Program-made: the position numbers and the translations under genes
Source: Candidatus Sumerlaeia bacterium
Lineage (GTDB): Bacteria; Sumerlaeota; Sumerlaeia; SLMS01; JAHLLQ01
Assembly: GCA_028284075.1 (NCBI GenBank)
Contig: JANQSL010000026.1
Location: 1-38,753 of the forward strand
Direction of reading: 5' to 3'
Length of the DNA stretch: 38,753 bases
Notes under the pieces: generated by a model
Database searches by the model: none
What the model was told of the DNA's origin: nothing
Seen by the model: the letters and a program-made list of their open reading frames with translations, nothing else
Shown here: piece after piece, positions 8,001 through 16,193 of the stretch
Position numbering within the stretch: position 1 is the first letter of the stretch
Layout: each line of letters begins with the position of its first letter

Positions 8001-8816
8001 TCAGGTTGCACCGTTCTCCTGGCAGCGGACTTTCTCCCGTGATGTGAGTGTCTGAAGAATCATTTCCGCCACTTTTCGCCCCGACATGAGCATTCCGCCG
8101 AAAATCGGCCCCATGCGTGGACCGCCGAATGTCGCGATTGCGGACATTCCCGTAACATAAAGCCCGGGAAAAGCCTCGCGAGTGTTCTCCAGAGTCAGCG
8201 TCTCAGCGCGATCCGCCCACATGGACTGTTCACCCTCCAGGTTGCCGCTTGGCGTCAGAAGCTGCCCCGGCACTTTCTTTCGCACGAGGTTCACAACCGT
8301 TGCATCGTGCCCTGTTGCATCGATCACGCAGGACGCATGAACCGCCAGCGGATCGACATGCATGCCGGTCATCTCCACCGGTGTCCAGTTCAACACGACT
8401 CCCATCACGCGATTTGGTCGCATTAACACATCTTCCGCGGTGATTCCGTTGAAGATCGTTGCACCCGCATGAATCGCCTTGCAGGCCAGAGCCGCCACCG
8501 CCTCCACCGAATCCGCTGTGTGGTGTCCGTCGGAAAAGGGGCGATGGCGAATACCGAAGTCGTCCAGAAGCGGCAGTGCCGCATCCTGCAAAACGATTTC
8601 ATTAAAGAGCATTCCGCCACCCCACATTCCTCCGCCAGGGCCCAGTTTGCGTTCATACAGAGCAACGCTTCGGCCCGCTCGGGCAAGATCATGGGCCGCC
8701 ACCAGCCCCGCCGGTCCGCCTCCGACAATGGCGACATCCACATCGAGACTGTTTCGCAACTTCTCGAAGTAACGTTCAATAATTGCCTGGCTGATAATGC
8801 GTTCGTCGATTTCCAC
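8001..8816 (-). CDS. thi4: Thiamine thiazole synthase, non-cysteine (sulfide-using) Thi4 type
   Basis: A 271-residue Thi4/THI1 family protein that makes the adenylated thiazole precursor of thiamine from NAD, glycine and a sulfur source. The dinucleotide-binding motif is VAIVGGGPAGLVAAHDL (about 28-44). The family signatures GGGMWGGGMLF (61-71), VIDATGHDA and YVTGMSAIATFGGPRMGPIFG are intact. In yeast and plant enzymes the suicide cysteine lies in a (S/C)CMDP context; here the aligned segment is TGMHVDP with His153. This matches archaeal and some bacterial Thi4 proteins that use sulfide catalytically. The start is a GTG with GGAGG about 8 bases upstream. No thi genes are adjacent and I see no TPP riboswitch in the 100-base leader. 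Confidence 0.9.
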   Translation of the reverse strand: MEIDERIISQAIIERYFEKLRNSLDVDVAIVGGGPAGLVAAHDLARAGRSVALYERKLGPGGGMWGGGMLFNEIVLQDAALPLLDDFGIRHRPFSDGHHTADSVEAVAALACKAIHAGATIFNGITAEDVLMRPNRVMGVVLNWTPVEMTGMHVDPLAVHASCVIDATGHDATVVNLVRKKVPGQLLTPSGNLEGEQSMWADRAETLTLENTREAFPGLYVTGMSAIATFGGPRMGPIFGGMLMSGRKVAEMILQTLTSREKVRCQENGAT

Positions 8817-8918
8817 GGCATGCCTCCGTCAACATGGGTGCAAAGACCCGGAATGAGGGGGGCATGGGAAGGGGGGACAGTTATCCGGCGGCCTCCGTGG
8901 CGCAAGTGGCGATACAGG

Positions 8919-9533
8919 CTACCGGCCTTGCGGTTTCACCCACTCCGATCTTGAAACAACATATTCCACATCGCTTCCGTCCCACGGTTCCAGCGAACTG
9001 ACATGATGAGTGTCCGACCGGGCGATATCTTCCGGCGTGAGCCGAAAACGGCGCACCAGCTTCATTCCAAGTTTCTCCAGTACTCGCTGCGATGCGGTAT
9101 TCTTTTCATATGTCGTGGCAATGACACGCTCCACGTTTGTGCAACCAAAGCCGTGATCAACCAGGGCATGCGCTCCTTCCGTGGCATAGCCCAGCCCCTG
9201 GCATTTTCTTTTCAACCGAAAACCGAGGATCGCGTCCACACTGTGCTCTCCCGAAAGGCGGAAGCTGAACCAGCCGGCAAACTCACCCGTGGTTATGAGC
9301 TCCGCCGCATGGAAACCCAGCACCGGGTGGCGTTCGTCGCGAGCGGCAAACCGTGGAACAATGACGCGTTCGATCACATCCCTGGGGGTGTGTGCTCCTC
9401 CATTGATAAACTTCATCACCTCGGCATCGTTGTCCAGGCGATAAAGATCCTCCGCGTCCGACGCCGTGAAGCGCCGGAGCCTGAGGCGTTTGCTTTCAAG
9501 AAGGATATCCACATCCGTGCTCCTGACTGACAT
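8919..9533 (-). CDS. RimJ/RimL-type GNAT acetyltransferase
   Basis: A 204-residue protein of the RimJ/RimL-like GNAT class. The N-terminal LESKRLRLRRFTASDAEDLYRL is the classic opening of this group. It continues with FAGWFSFRL, the acetyl-CoA segment LKRKCQGLGYATEGAHALVDHGF, and VIATTYEKNTASQRVLEKLGMKLVRRF. These enzymes acetylate protein N-termini or small amines; the substrate here is unknown. ATG at 9533 is used. Its stop lies about 100 bases upstream of the thi4 GTG on the same strand, so the two could be co-transcribed, although a functional link is not apparent. Confidence 0.82.
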   Translation of the reverse strand: MSVRSTDVDILLESKRLRLRRFTASDAEDLYRLDNDAEVMKFINGGAHTPRDVIERVIVPRFAARDERHPVLGFHAAELITTGEFAGWFSFRLSGEHSVDAILGFRLKRKCQGLGYATEGAHALVDHGFGCTNVERVIATTYEKNTASQRVLEKLGMKLVRRFRLTPEDIARSDTHHVSSLEPWDGSDVEYVVSRSEWVKPQGR

Positions 9534-9633
9534 GTCGTTTGTGATGGAAATCGGATTGAGGGCCCCGGATTTCCTGACGACATCGGACAGTGAAAAATTC
9601 GGCGTCCGTTCTCCTCTTCCTGCTCACCGCCTC

Positions 9634-10197
9634 TCACATGGTGCGAGGAGAGAAATCCTCCCGGCCGTCATCGTGGATTCCCGCAACACCGGCCGGTGTT
9701 CCATCCTCAACACCCTCAAAGCGCAGCAGAAAACCCGGAACACCCTCCACTACAAAGGTGTTTCCATTCAAACGAATCATACGATGAACGCGTTGATAAT
9801 GATCGTGACTGTAATAAAGTGTATTCTCCCGCAGTTCGAAGCTGCGCTCTGAATATTTGCCCGCCAAAGACTTCAAGGGCATCACCGAACCGGACATCAT
9901 CAACATCACTCCTGCAAGAGCCTTGTTGAGTCCTTCGCGAAGCCCCCGGGCCTGATCCGAGGGATGCCGCAACGAGTCTGCTTCTTCCAGGCCGTTCCGA
10001 AGCGTATCGGGACTTGCCACCGGGAGGTTGCGGTCAGGCGGCCGCAGTGTCTCGACGGTCACTTCATAAACGGTCGCACACGCTTCCGTAGCGACCTCCG
10101 CAATGTCCTTCTTCGTGGATGCCGCCATCGAAACGGCGGACAACATCCAAAAGGTCAACAGCAGCAGTACGATGAATCGGGAGGCGGGCCTGTTCAT
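9634..10197 (-). CDS. Secreted protein of unknown function
   Basis: A 187-residue protein with a clear Sec signal peptide (MNRPASRFIVLLLLTFWMLS, then AVSMAAS with cleavage expected after AVSMA). The mature part has a helical, charged first half (KDIAEVATEACATVYEVTV) and a basic, strand-rich C-terminus (ELRENTLYYSHDHYQRVHRMI, GFLLRFEGVED). I do not recognise a domain. ATG at 10197 is supported by AAGGAG about 8 bases upstream; the longer frame to 10416 would bury the signal peptide internally. It is probably monocistronic. Confidence 0.6.
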   Translation of the reverse strand: MNRPASRFIVLLLLTFWMLSAVSMAASTKKDIAEVATEACATVYEVTVETLRPPDRNLPVASPDTLRNGLEEADSLRHPSDQARGLREGLNKALAGVMLMMSGSVMPLKSLAGKYSERSFELRENTLYYSHDHYQRVHRMIRLNGNTFVVEGVPGFLLRFEGVEDGTPAGVAGIHDDGREDFSPRTM

Positions 10198-10506
10198 CCT
10201 TGTCTCCTTGAGGAAATCGTCGAGAGCACCGCGGCCCTCATCAGACATGACGTTATTCCGGGTCTTGTGGTGCGCTGATTTGAGGAAAAGCGTGAAAAAC
10301 GGCCGCAGACCGGAGAAGCTCTGACAGAATCCGGGCTTGGAAGCTGTTCCCCGGAAATGGTCTTGAAACTTATCGAAAATGAAGAAACTGAGTTCAAAAC
10401 TCAAAGACCGAGACACGCAAGTCGAGAGGCGACAGGAGCGTACATCGGTACATGACTGAGCCCGAAAACGAAGCGCAACAAAGAGATCGAGGGGATGAAG
10501 CAGGTT
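10198..10506. other. Non-coding stretch with repeat-like palindromes
   Basis: This 309-base interval separates the secreted protein from the HEAT-like gene upstream on the minus strand. It holds the ribosome-binding site of the former at its left edge. Near 10389-10403 there is a perfect hairpin, TGAGTT-caa-AACTCA. Read on the minus strand it is followed by a T-rich run, so it may terminate the HEAT-like transcript. About 40 bases to the right lies a GTAC-atcg-GTAC palindrome within a polypurine-tinged sequence that looks like an extragenic repeat. No credible gene is present. Confidence 0.4.
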
Positions 10507-11013
10507 CTAGTCGAACCCCTTCTTCAAGACGTTTCGAATGCGTGCCCGCACCGACGCCGCCTCCTCCCGCGCGCCTTCCTCCAGGACAAGCAACGCCTCC
10601 TCGCGATACTCGGGAAAACGCAGGGCAAGCTCGTAAAACCCGTTGTAGGCCCATGCGCGGACGAATTTTGCCGAGTCCTTCAGATTGTTCCGGACAAAAG
10701 CCTCCACCGCCCTGCGCTGCTTCCAGTCGATTGCATCCAGTGGAAAGCACTGCAATGCATGCAACCTCGCTTCCCAGTCTTCCAGTGCCTTCAGAGACAA
10801 AGTGAAATTTCGACGCTGTGCCGGTGTCATCGAGCACCCGGATTCCAGCGCGTGCTTGAGCAGCCACGTCGCGCCGACCTGGAGCTCGTTTGAAGTCATG
10901 CAACCGGTCAACGACGCGACAAACCGGGGGTTGACGGAAAACTCATCGTAAACCGCTGCCATCTCTTTTGCCGTCAATGAGCGCCAGTTTGCGAGGAAGT
11001 CCTTCAATTTCAT
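10507..11013 (-). CDS. Small helical (HEAT-like) protein
   Basis: A 168-residue, all-helical protein. Helix-turn-helix pairs such as SNELQVGATWLLKHALESG, WKQRRAVEAFVRNNLKDSA, KFVRAWAYNGFYELALRF and EYREEALLVLEEGAREE resemble HEAT/armadillo repeats, with the Trp/Ala-Tyr-Asn pattern common in adaptor proteins. No signal peptide or membrane segment is seen, so it should be cytoplasmic. The start ATG (MKLKDFLANW) is chosen because the upstream extension is basic and low in helix character. It is divergent from the ThiS/MoaD-like gene at 11121. The role is unknown; protein-protein scaffold is a reasonable guess. Confidence 0.62.
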   Translation of the reverse strand: MKLKDFLANWRSLTAKEMAAVYDEFSVNPRFVASLTGCMTSNELQVGATWLLKHALESGCSMTPAQRRNFTLSLKALEDWEARLHALQCFPLDAIDWKQRRAVEAFVRNNLKDSAKFVRAWAYNGFYELALRFPEYREEALLVLEEGAREEAASVRARIRNVLKKGFD

Positions 11014-11120
11014 GGAGCGACATTTTCTCCGCAGAAGCTTCAAACCCCTTCCGAGGCTTTTTGATTGATACCCGCATCGGAAATGATGGCAAGTCATGTA
11101 TTCGGTTGAGAGAGGCCTCG

Positions 11121-11390
11121 ATGCCACGGGTCGAGTTCACCACAAATCTCAAACGGCATGTCGTTTGCCCGTCGCGGGACATTGGCGGTGCATCCGTTGC
11201 CGAGGTCCTTGGGCGCCTCTTTGAGGAAGACCCGGGACTTCGGGGTTATGTTCTCGACGACCAGGGTGCGCTTCGCAGGCACATGAACATCTTTGTAAAC
11301 GGCGAACCTGTTCGGGATCGCAAGCGGCTCAGTGATGCCGTTGAGGCGGATACCACGATTTACGTTTTCCAGGCGCTCTCCGGCGGCTGA
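11121..11390 (+). CDS. MoaD/ThiS-like ubiquitin-fold protein
   Basis: An 89-residue beta-grasp protein ending in the diagnostic Gly-Gly (FQALSGG). The core strands are VEFTTNLKRHV, then VAEVLGRLFEEDPGLRGYV, HMNIFVNGEPV and TTIYVFQA. Proteins of this fold carry sulfur as a C-terminal thiocarboxylate after adenylation by an E1-like enzyme, as in MoaD and ThiS, or are attached to other proteins. A GAGAGAGG run 5 bases upstream supports ATG at 11121. The next gene, an Asp-box propeller, starts 17 bases after the stop, so the two form an operon. No molybdopterin, thiamine or E1 gene is nearby, so the recipient pathway is unclear. Confidence 0.82.
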   Translation: MPRVEFTTNLKRHVVCPSRDIGGASVAEVLGRLFEEDPGLRGYVLDDQGALRRHMNIFVNGEPVRDRKRLSDAVEADTTIYVFQALSGG

Positions 11391-11407
11391 ATCCAAACAG
11401 ACGGAAA

Positions 11408-12526
11408 ATGCACATGCTTAAGCCCTCCGACATCATCCTTGGCACGCGCAAGGGACTCTTCATTCTTAAAAAAAACGCTGACGGATGGAGAGTTGAAACC
11501 ACCGCCTTTGAAGGCGTCGCCGTGACGATGGTTTTCCATGACCGGCGCAGCAACACACTCTTCGCCGCCGTTGGCCACGGACACTTCGGTGCAAAACTCC
11601 ACCGCTCGGAAAACGGCGGCAGAGACTGGACGGAGATTGCCACCCCTGCTTACCCGCCCAAACCCGATGACGTTCCAATCACCAAACATCCCTACACGGG
11701 CGCCGAGATTCCCTGGTCGCTTGAGTACATCTGGGAGCTTCAGGCCGGCGCGGAAGACGGGCATCTGTGGTGCGGTACCATTCCGGGAGGACTTTTCCAC
11801 TCCGTCGACAACGGCGCGTCCTGGTCGCTGAACCGGGAACTCTGGGACAAACCGAACCGTGCGAAGTGGTTCGGTGGGGGATTCGATGCGCCAGGGATTC
11901 ACTCTGTTTGTGTCGATCCCCGGGATCGCAACAAAGTCAAAGTCGCCATCTCCTGCGGCGGGGTATGGTGCACCGAAGACAACGGAAAGACATGGGAGCC
12001 GAAAACCACCGGCATGCGCGCCGAGTATATGCCACCGGAGCAGGCCGAAGATCCCGACGCGCAGGACCCTCACTTAATGGTCGCATGTCCTTCCGCGCCC
12101 GACACCCTTTGGGTTCAACATCACAACGGGATCTTCAAAACCGACGATGGCGCTGAGTCATGGACCGAAATCAAAGGTGTCGATCCATCCGTTTTCGGCT
12201 TCGCTGTGGCCGTCCACCCGAACGATCCCGCGACCGCATGGTTTGTCCCCGCCGTGAAGGACGAAATGCGTGTTCCGTGCGACAAGAAGATTGTCGTTAC
12301 CTGCACAAGGGATGGCGGTGCGAGTTTTGAAAAACTCACCAACGGCCTTCCTCAGGAGAACGCATGGGACATCGTTTACCGCCACGCTCTTGCAATCGAC
12401 GAGACCGGCGAAAAGCTTGTTTTCGGCAGTACCACCGGCAATCTTTGGACAACGGCCAACGGCGGAAAGACATGGGAACACACGAGTGCTCATTTGCCGC
12501 CAGTCTATGTCGCGCGGTTTGCATAG
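11408..12526 (+). CDS. Asp-box (BNR) beta-propeller protein, sialidase/Vps10-like fold
   Basis: A 372-residue protein without a signal peptide. At least six Asp-box motifs of the S/T-x-D/N-x-G-x-x-W type are visible: SENGGRDW, SVDNGASW, TEDNGKTW, TDDGAESW, TRDGGASF and TANGGKTW. These mark the turns of a six- or seven-bladed propeller, as in sialidases, photosystem assembly factors and Vps10. The classical sialidase arginine triad is not obvious, so I do not call it a sialidase. It follows the ThiS/MoaD-like gene by 17 bases, suggesting the propeller is a partner or target of that carrier. The start may be ATG at 11408 or the ATG two codons later. Confidence 0.8.
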   Translation: MHMLKPSDIILGTRKGLFILKKNADGWRVETTAFEGVAVTMVFHDRRSNTLFAAVGHGHFGAKLHRSENGGRDWTEIATPAYPPKPDDVPITKHPYTGAEIPWSLEYIWELQAGAEDGHLWCGTIPGGLFHSVDNGASWSLNRELWDKPNRAKWFGGGFDAPGIHSVCVDPRDRNKVKVAISCGGVWCTEDNGKTWEPKTTGMRAEYMPPEQAEDPDAQDPHLMVACPSAPDTLWVQHHNGIFKTDDGAESWTEIKGVDPSVFGFAVAVHPNDPATAWFVPAVKDEMRVPCDKKIVVTCTRDGGASFEKLTNGLPQENAWDIVYRHALAIDETGEKLVFGSTTGNLWTTANGGKTWEHTSAHLPPVYVARFA

Positions 12527-12544
12527 CAGCCGTGCGTTTGCCCC

Positions 12545-14704
12545 TCAGCGACGCAGAGCAAAGATCACACAACCGTCGGCTTCCGGCGGCGACAGGCGCT
12601 CGAAATCCTCAGGATGCGCTGACATCCACCGAAACTCCGGCGGATAGGGATCGAGTGGCACCACATAAGTCACATTGGCTTTTCGCAGCCGCGCCAGCCA
12701 CGCATCATATAAGGCCTCAGCCTCAATACGGTTCGCGTTCCAATAGTCGATAACCTCTCCGGACTCCGAAATCGGCACGTACATCACGGTGTTCTGGAGC
12801 CGGCTTCCAAGATACGGATATCGCAGCCAGTTGTGTCCGACTCCCGTACCCTCCGGAGTCCAGCCCGCAGTGAGTGCGATCCGCAGCGGCTGCGGTTGAT
12901 CGATGGCACGCCACAGTGGCCAGCACCGTGTCCAGCCCATCGGATGAAAATCGTAAGCACGATTGTTTTCCGCGCGAACCTGCGCATGAATCGCGTGGCG
13001 GTACCGTGCCGCGACATCCGCCGACCATGCAAGACACGCGAAAGTGCAAAGAAACACCAGTGTCAACCCCGCCGGTTTTCTGACCTGTGTTCGTCGGAAA
13101 ACAAGAAACGCAAGTGAACATACAATCACGGCAAGTGCACTCAAAGCTGCAAACTCACCAACGGCAAGCCAGTCCGGAGCACTGAAGCCGCGTGTGCCGA
13201 CTGTCAATGTGCTGACCAACACCGAAACCGTACAGACTGATAACACGACGCGCCGTGGCAAAAACGCCGCAAAAATCACTACGGCGGCGGCCGCGGGCGC
13301 CAGCAATCGGCCTGCGGTGTTTGCGAAGGCACCCCGTTGTCCGGCGTAACCCGGTGACAGAAAACTGACCGTAATCAGCAGCAGAGTCATGGCTGGCAGA
13401 ACAAGGATCGAAAGCTTCGGTCTCGAGCGAACTGCCGCAATCCATCCCGCCAGTCCCAGTGGAACTAAAATCAGCCCGCTGACTCCGAAATTGACATGAG
13501 GCCATCCGTCGCGGCCCGTGAGCCAGAACAGCCTTGGAAACCAGTGTGTAACAGTTGGCTTGCCAAGCCATGGCTCCGTGAGAGCTCCGCTCATGACAGC
13601 CGCCAGTTGATCGTTGCCGGGAAAAACGCTTCCAAAGCCTGGTAGCGTGAAAGGATACGTCGGTGAACCTGTTTTGATCCATGTCGTTCCAAAAACAAGA
13701 GCTGCCGGTAGCGTCGCGACAAGAGCGCAGATGAAGGCTGTCGGTCGCCGAAAAAGCGAAGGAAGAACAATCAGGGCCGCCATACCGAGGAAGGGAACGT
13801 AGGTGAATTTCAGTCCCGCGGCCAGTGACAGCGCCGCGATTCCGGCAATGCCCGCAGAGCTGTCGGAAGCACGAATGAGTCGAGCCACAAACGCGAGACC
13901 CACAGCCCACAGAGCCATTGCCACATGATCGATGTACCCCGTTGTCATCAGTCCCAGGCATGTGGGGAGTGCGGCAATCGCGGCCGAGACAAACAGCGCA
14001 TTGAGTTTCTGCGCCTGCATCTGACGGACAAATCCATACAATCCCGCAATCAATAACAGCCACTGTATGAAGCCCGTGAAGCCCACCAGTTGATCGCCTC
14101 GAAACGGCAGCATGGCCCAGGCTTGAAACGTTGATCCAAGCCATGGAAACCACTCGAAATAAGACCATGCGTCCGGCCCCGTCTCGAAAACCATCCGTCC
14201 CTCGCGAACCCAGCGTCCCGCCTTGTAAAGATGATACATCAGGGCATCGTGTCCCAGTGGCGGCGACACCAGCGATCTTGCCGCACGCAACAGTGCGATG
14301 AGAAACAGTGGCACCAGAGCAAGACCCCATCGTGAAGCGATCAACTCATCAGCCAGTGTTTTGAAGGCTCTTTTCACATTCTGCAGGTCTTGCCGCACTT
14401 GGCGGCGAATTGTCCCGTGGAGAAAAAAGAATGGGGGAAGGCAGGACAAAAGTATCACCACCGGGAGTCGAAAGAGTCCTGCAAATGCCAGAGCATGAAA
14501 AACGACGGCTGCGATCCAGAGCGACGCCGTCACCGTCCCACACAAAAACAACGAGGCTCCTCGACGGGGGAGAAGAACGGAAGTTGCCATCGTACCGGCA
14601 CTCAACAGAGCGGCTGCGATGAGAAACACACAGAGAGTCTGCCAAATCACGAGCATGAGATAAAACCAACCGGCGGGCCAACGGCGGCAAGGCGTGTTTG
14701 CCAT
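12545..14704 (-). CDS. Polytopic GT-C-like membrane glycosyltransferase
   Basis: A 719-residue integral membrane protein with about a dozen hydrophobic segments (for example WFYLMLVIWQTLCVFLIAAA, LALVPLFLIALLRAA, LILVPLGLAGWIAAV). After the early helices comes SPPLGHDALMYHLYKAGRWV (about 147-166), the acidic first-loop motif of GT-C enzymes, where Asp153 would be the catalytic or metal-side residue. A soluble C-terminal domain ends AEALYDAWLARLRKANVTYV. It probably transfers a sugar from a polyprenyl-phosphate donor on the periplasmic face; donor and acceptor are unknown. The ATG at 14704 is preferred over a TTG at 14752, which would run into the divergent pfkA leader. Confidence 0.75.
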   Translation of the reverse strand: MANTPCRRWPAGWFYLMLVIWQTLCVFLIAAALLSAGTMATSVLLPRRGASLFLCGTVTASLWIAAVVFHALAFAGLFRLPVVILLSCLPPFFFLHGTIRRQVRQDLQNVKRAFKTLADELIASRWGLALVPLFLIALLRAARSLVSPPLGHDALMYHLYKAGRWVREGRMVFETGPDAWSYFEWFPWLGSTFQAWAMLPFRGDQLVGFTGFIQWLLLIAGLYGFVRQMQAQKLNALFVSAAIAALPTCLGLMTTGYIDHVAMALWAVGLAFVARLIRASDSSAGIAGIAALSLAAGLKFTYVPFLGMAALIVLPSLFRRPTAFICALVATLPAALVFGTTWIKTGSPTYPFTLPGFGSVFPGNDQLAAVMSGALTEPWLGKPTVTHWFPRLFWLTGRDGWPHVNFGVSGLILVPLGLAGWIAAVRSRPKLSILVLPAMTLLLITVSFLSPGYAGQRGAFANTAGRLLAPAAAAVVIFAAFLPRRVVLSVCTVSVLVSTLTVGTRGFSAPDWLAVGEFAALSALAVIVCSLAFLVFRRTQVRKPAGLTLVFLCTFACLAWSADVAARYRHAIHAQVRAENNRAYDFHPMGWTRCWPLWRAIDQPQPLRIALTAGWTPEGTGVGHNWLRYPYLGSRLQNTVMYVPISESGEVIDYWNANRIEAEALYDAWLARLRKANVTYVVPLDPYPPEFRWMSAHPEDFERLSPPEADGCVIFALRR

Positions 14705-14767
14705 CCCTTGGGTTGCCCGCCCCGGCCGCACGGCGGAATTTGAACTCGCCAATCGAAGGAGTTGTTC

Positions 14768-15883
14768 ATGTCCTCAAACAAGAAAGTGCGCCGAATTGCC
14801 ATCCTGACGGGAGGAGGCGACTGCCCCGGTCTCAACGCCGTCATCCGTGCAATCGTCAAGCCTGCCATCCATGAACACGGCATTGCCGTCTACGGCCTGG
14901 AGGATGGCTTTCACGGGTTGATTTATCGCAAGGCCCGCCATCTCGAGTCCGGCGATGTGTCCGGCGTGCTGACCCTCGGCGGGACCATTCTCGGCAGCAG
15001 CAACAAGGACAATCCCTTCGATCACGAAATGAACGTTAACGGCAGGGACCAGCGTGTTGATGTTTCCGGCGAGTGTGTCGACTACATCCATGAAATGGGC
15101 TGGGACGCACTCATCTGCATCGGCGGTGACGGCACCCAGTCCATGGCCCAAAGGTTTCAGGAGCTTGGCGTCAACGTGATCGGTGTGCCAAAGACCATCG
15201 ACAACGATTTATCGGCCACCGACGTCACCTTTGGCTTTCAGAGCGCCGTCGATGTTGCCACGGAAGCCATCGACCGCCTGCACACGACGGCAATGTCTCA
15301 CCACCGTGTCCAGATTGTCGAAATGATGGGGCGTTACGCCGGCTGGCTGACTCTTTACGCCGGGGTTGCCGGAGGTGCTGACGTCATCTTGATTCCTGAA
15401 ATCGAATTCGACATGGAAGTCGTTGCGGAGTACTGTCTCTACCGCTCACGCCACGGCAAGCGTTTCACCATCGTTGCCGTTGCCGAAGGTGCAAAACCCA
15501 AAGGGGGTAAAATGGTTGTCGCGAAAGTCCTGCAGGACAGTCCCGACCCCATTCGCCTTGGTGGTATCGGAAAGGTTGTTGCTGAAACCATCGCCGAAAA
15601 GACCGGACTCGAAGCGCGAGCCACCGTCCTGGGTCATCTTCAGCGCGGCGGCTCGCCTGTTCCCTATGACCGTGTTCTGGCGACCCGCTTTGGCCACGCG
15701 GCCCTGGACCTTGTGCTTCAGGGAAAATTCGGCATGATGCCCGCACTGCAGGGGAAGGATATCGTTCCCGTGACACTCACGGATGCGATTCACCAGCTCA
15801 AGCTTGTACCTGCGGATCACTCTCTTGTGCGTGTCGCGCGGGATCTTGGAACTTGCTTTGGTGATCGCACGGAAGCGGGTTGA
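14768..15883 (+). CDS. pfkA: 6-phosphofructokinase
   Basis: A 371-residue PfkA-family enzyme that phosphorylates fructose 6-phosphate in glycolysis. Visible motifs are ILTGGGDCPGLNAVIR (12-27), ICIGGDGTQSM (117-127), PKTIDNDLSATD (141-152) with catalytic Asp145, and VEMMGRYAGWL (184-194). In E. coli numbering the donor-site residue 104 is Gly (G122 here), as in ATP enzymes, while position 124 is Lys (K142), as in PPi enzymes. This mixed G104/K124 signature occurs in actinobacterial and trypanosomal ATP-type enzymes, so ATP is the likelier donor. ATG at 14768 has GAAGGAG 6 bases upstream. It is divergent from the GT-C gene. Confidence 0.93.
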   Translation: MSSNKKVRRIAILTGGGDCPGLNAVIRAIVKPAIHEHGIAVYGLEDGFHGLIYRKARHLESGDVSGVLTLGGTILGSSNKDNPFDHEMNVNGRDQRVDVSGECVDYIHEMGWDALICIGGDGTQSMAQRFQELGVNVIGVPKTIDNDLSATDVTFGFQSAVDVATEAIDRLHTTAMSHHRVQIVEMMGRYAGWLTLYAGVAGGADVILIPEIEFDMEVVAEYCLYRSRHGKRFTIVAVAEGAKPKGGKMVVAKVLQDSPDPIRLGGIGKVVAETIAEKTGLEARATVLGHLQRGGSPVPYDRVLATRFGHAALDLVLQGKFGMMPALQGKDIVPVTLTDAIHQLKLVPADHSLVRVARDLGTCFGDRTEAG

Positions 15884-15889
15884 AAAAGA

Positions 15890-16176
15890 AGAACGGCCGT
15901 CGGGCGTTTGCCCTTCGGCCGTTGAAAGAAATCCCGCTTCGCCGTCCAGCAGAGCTTTTGAACCTGGTAAACCAGGTGGGTGTCCGCATAACAACATCGA
16001 AGATCCCGGTCGAATTGCCGAGCTTGTTGTCCGTCGTTACAAAAAGACTCCCATATGTACGTCATTGGCTCAGAAAGCTGACTGCCCGTGACCAACGTCG
16101 CAGGAATAAAGTCCCCGTAAGGACCTGCTGAATGAATCTCCTTCACCGCCCTTCGGGCAACTCAAATCCAGCCTTT
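15890..16176. ncRNA. Hairpin-rich intergenic stretch, candidate structured RNA
   Basis: This 310-base gap lies between two convergent genes and has no convincing ORF. Paired elements seen on the plus strand include AACGGCCG...CGGCCGTT (about 15891-15920, with an inner GGGC-gttt-GCCC), ACCTGG-taaa-CCAGGT (near 15960-15976), TCAG-aaag-CTGA within a larger ACGT..TTGG/CCAACGT stem (near 16051-16105), GCAG..GTCC-ccgtaa-GGAC-CTGC (near 16106-16133) and GCCC-ttc-GGGC (near 16148-16158). CAGCAG near 15947 can also pair with CTGCTG near 16129, closing a domain of about 180 bases. The first hairpin with its T-rich minus-strand flank may simply be a terminator. I could not match tmRNA, SRP RNA, RNase P or 6S RNA; strand is unknown. 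Confidence 0.35.
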
Positions 16177-16193
16177 CGTTCGTTCAATTCGCA

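Noticed and set aside
8817-8918. TPP riboswitch upstream of thi4
   Set aside because: I looked for the CUGAGA and ACCUGAUCUGG-type cores in the leader on the minus strand and found neither.
13155-14330. 391-residue ORF on the same strand as the GT-C gene in another frame
   Set aside because: The GT-C frame has regular transmembrane helices and a conserved loop motif, whereas this one is Ser/Cys/Gly-rich without structure.
15817-16146. 109-residue minus-strand ORF in the pfkA/beta-lactamase-fold gap
   Set aside because: It overlaps the pfkA 3' end by 67 bases, starts at a GTG without a ribosome-binding site, and runs through hairpins. It is more likely non-coding.
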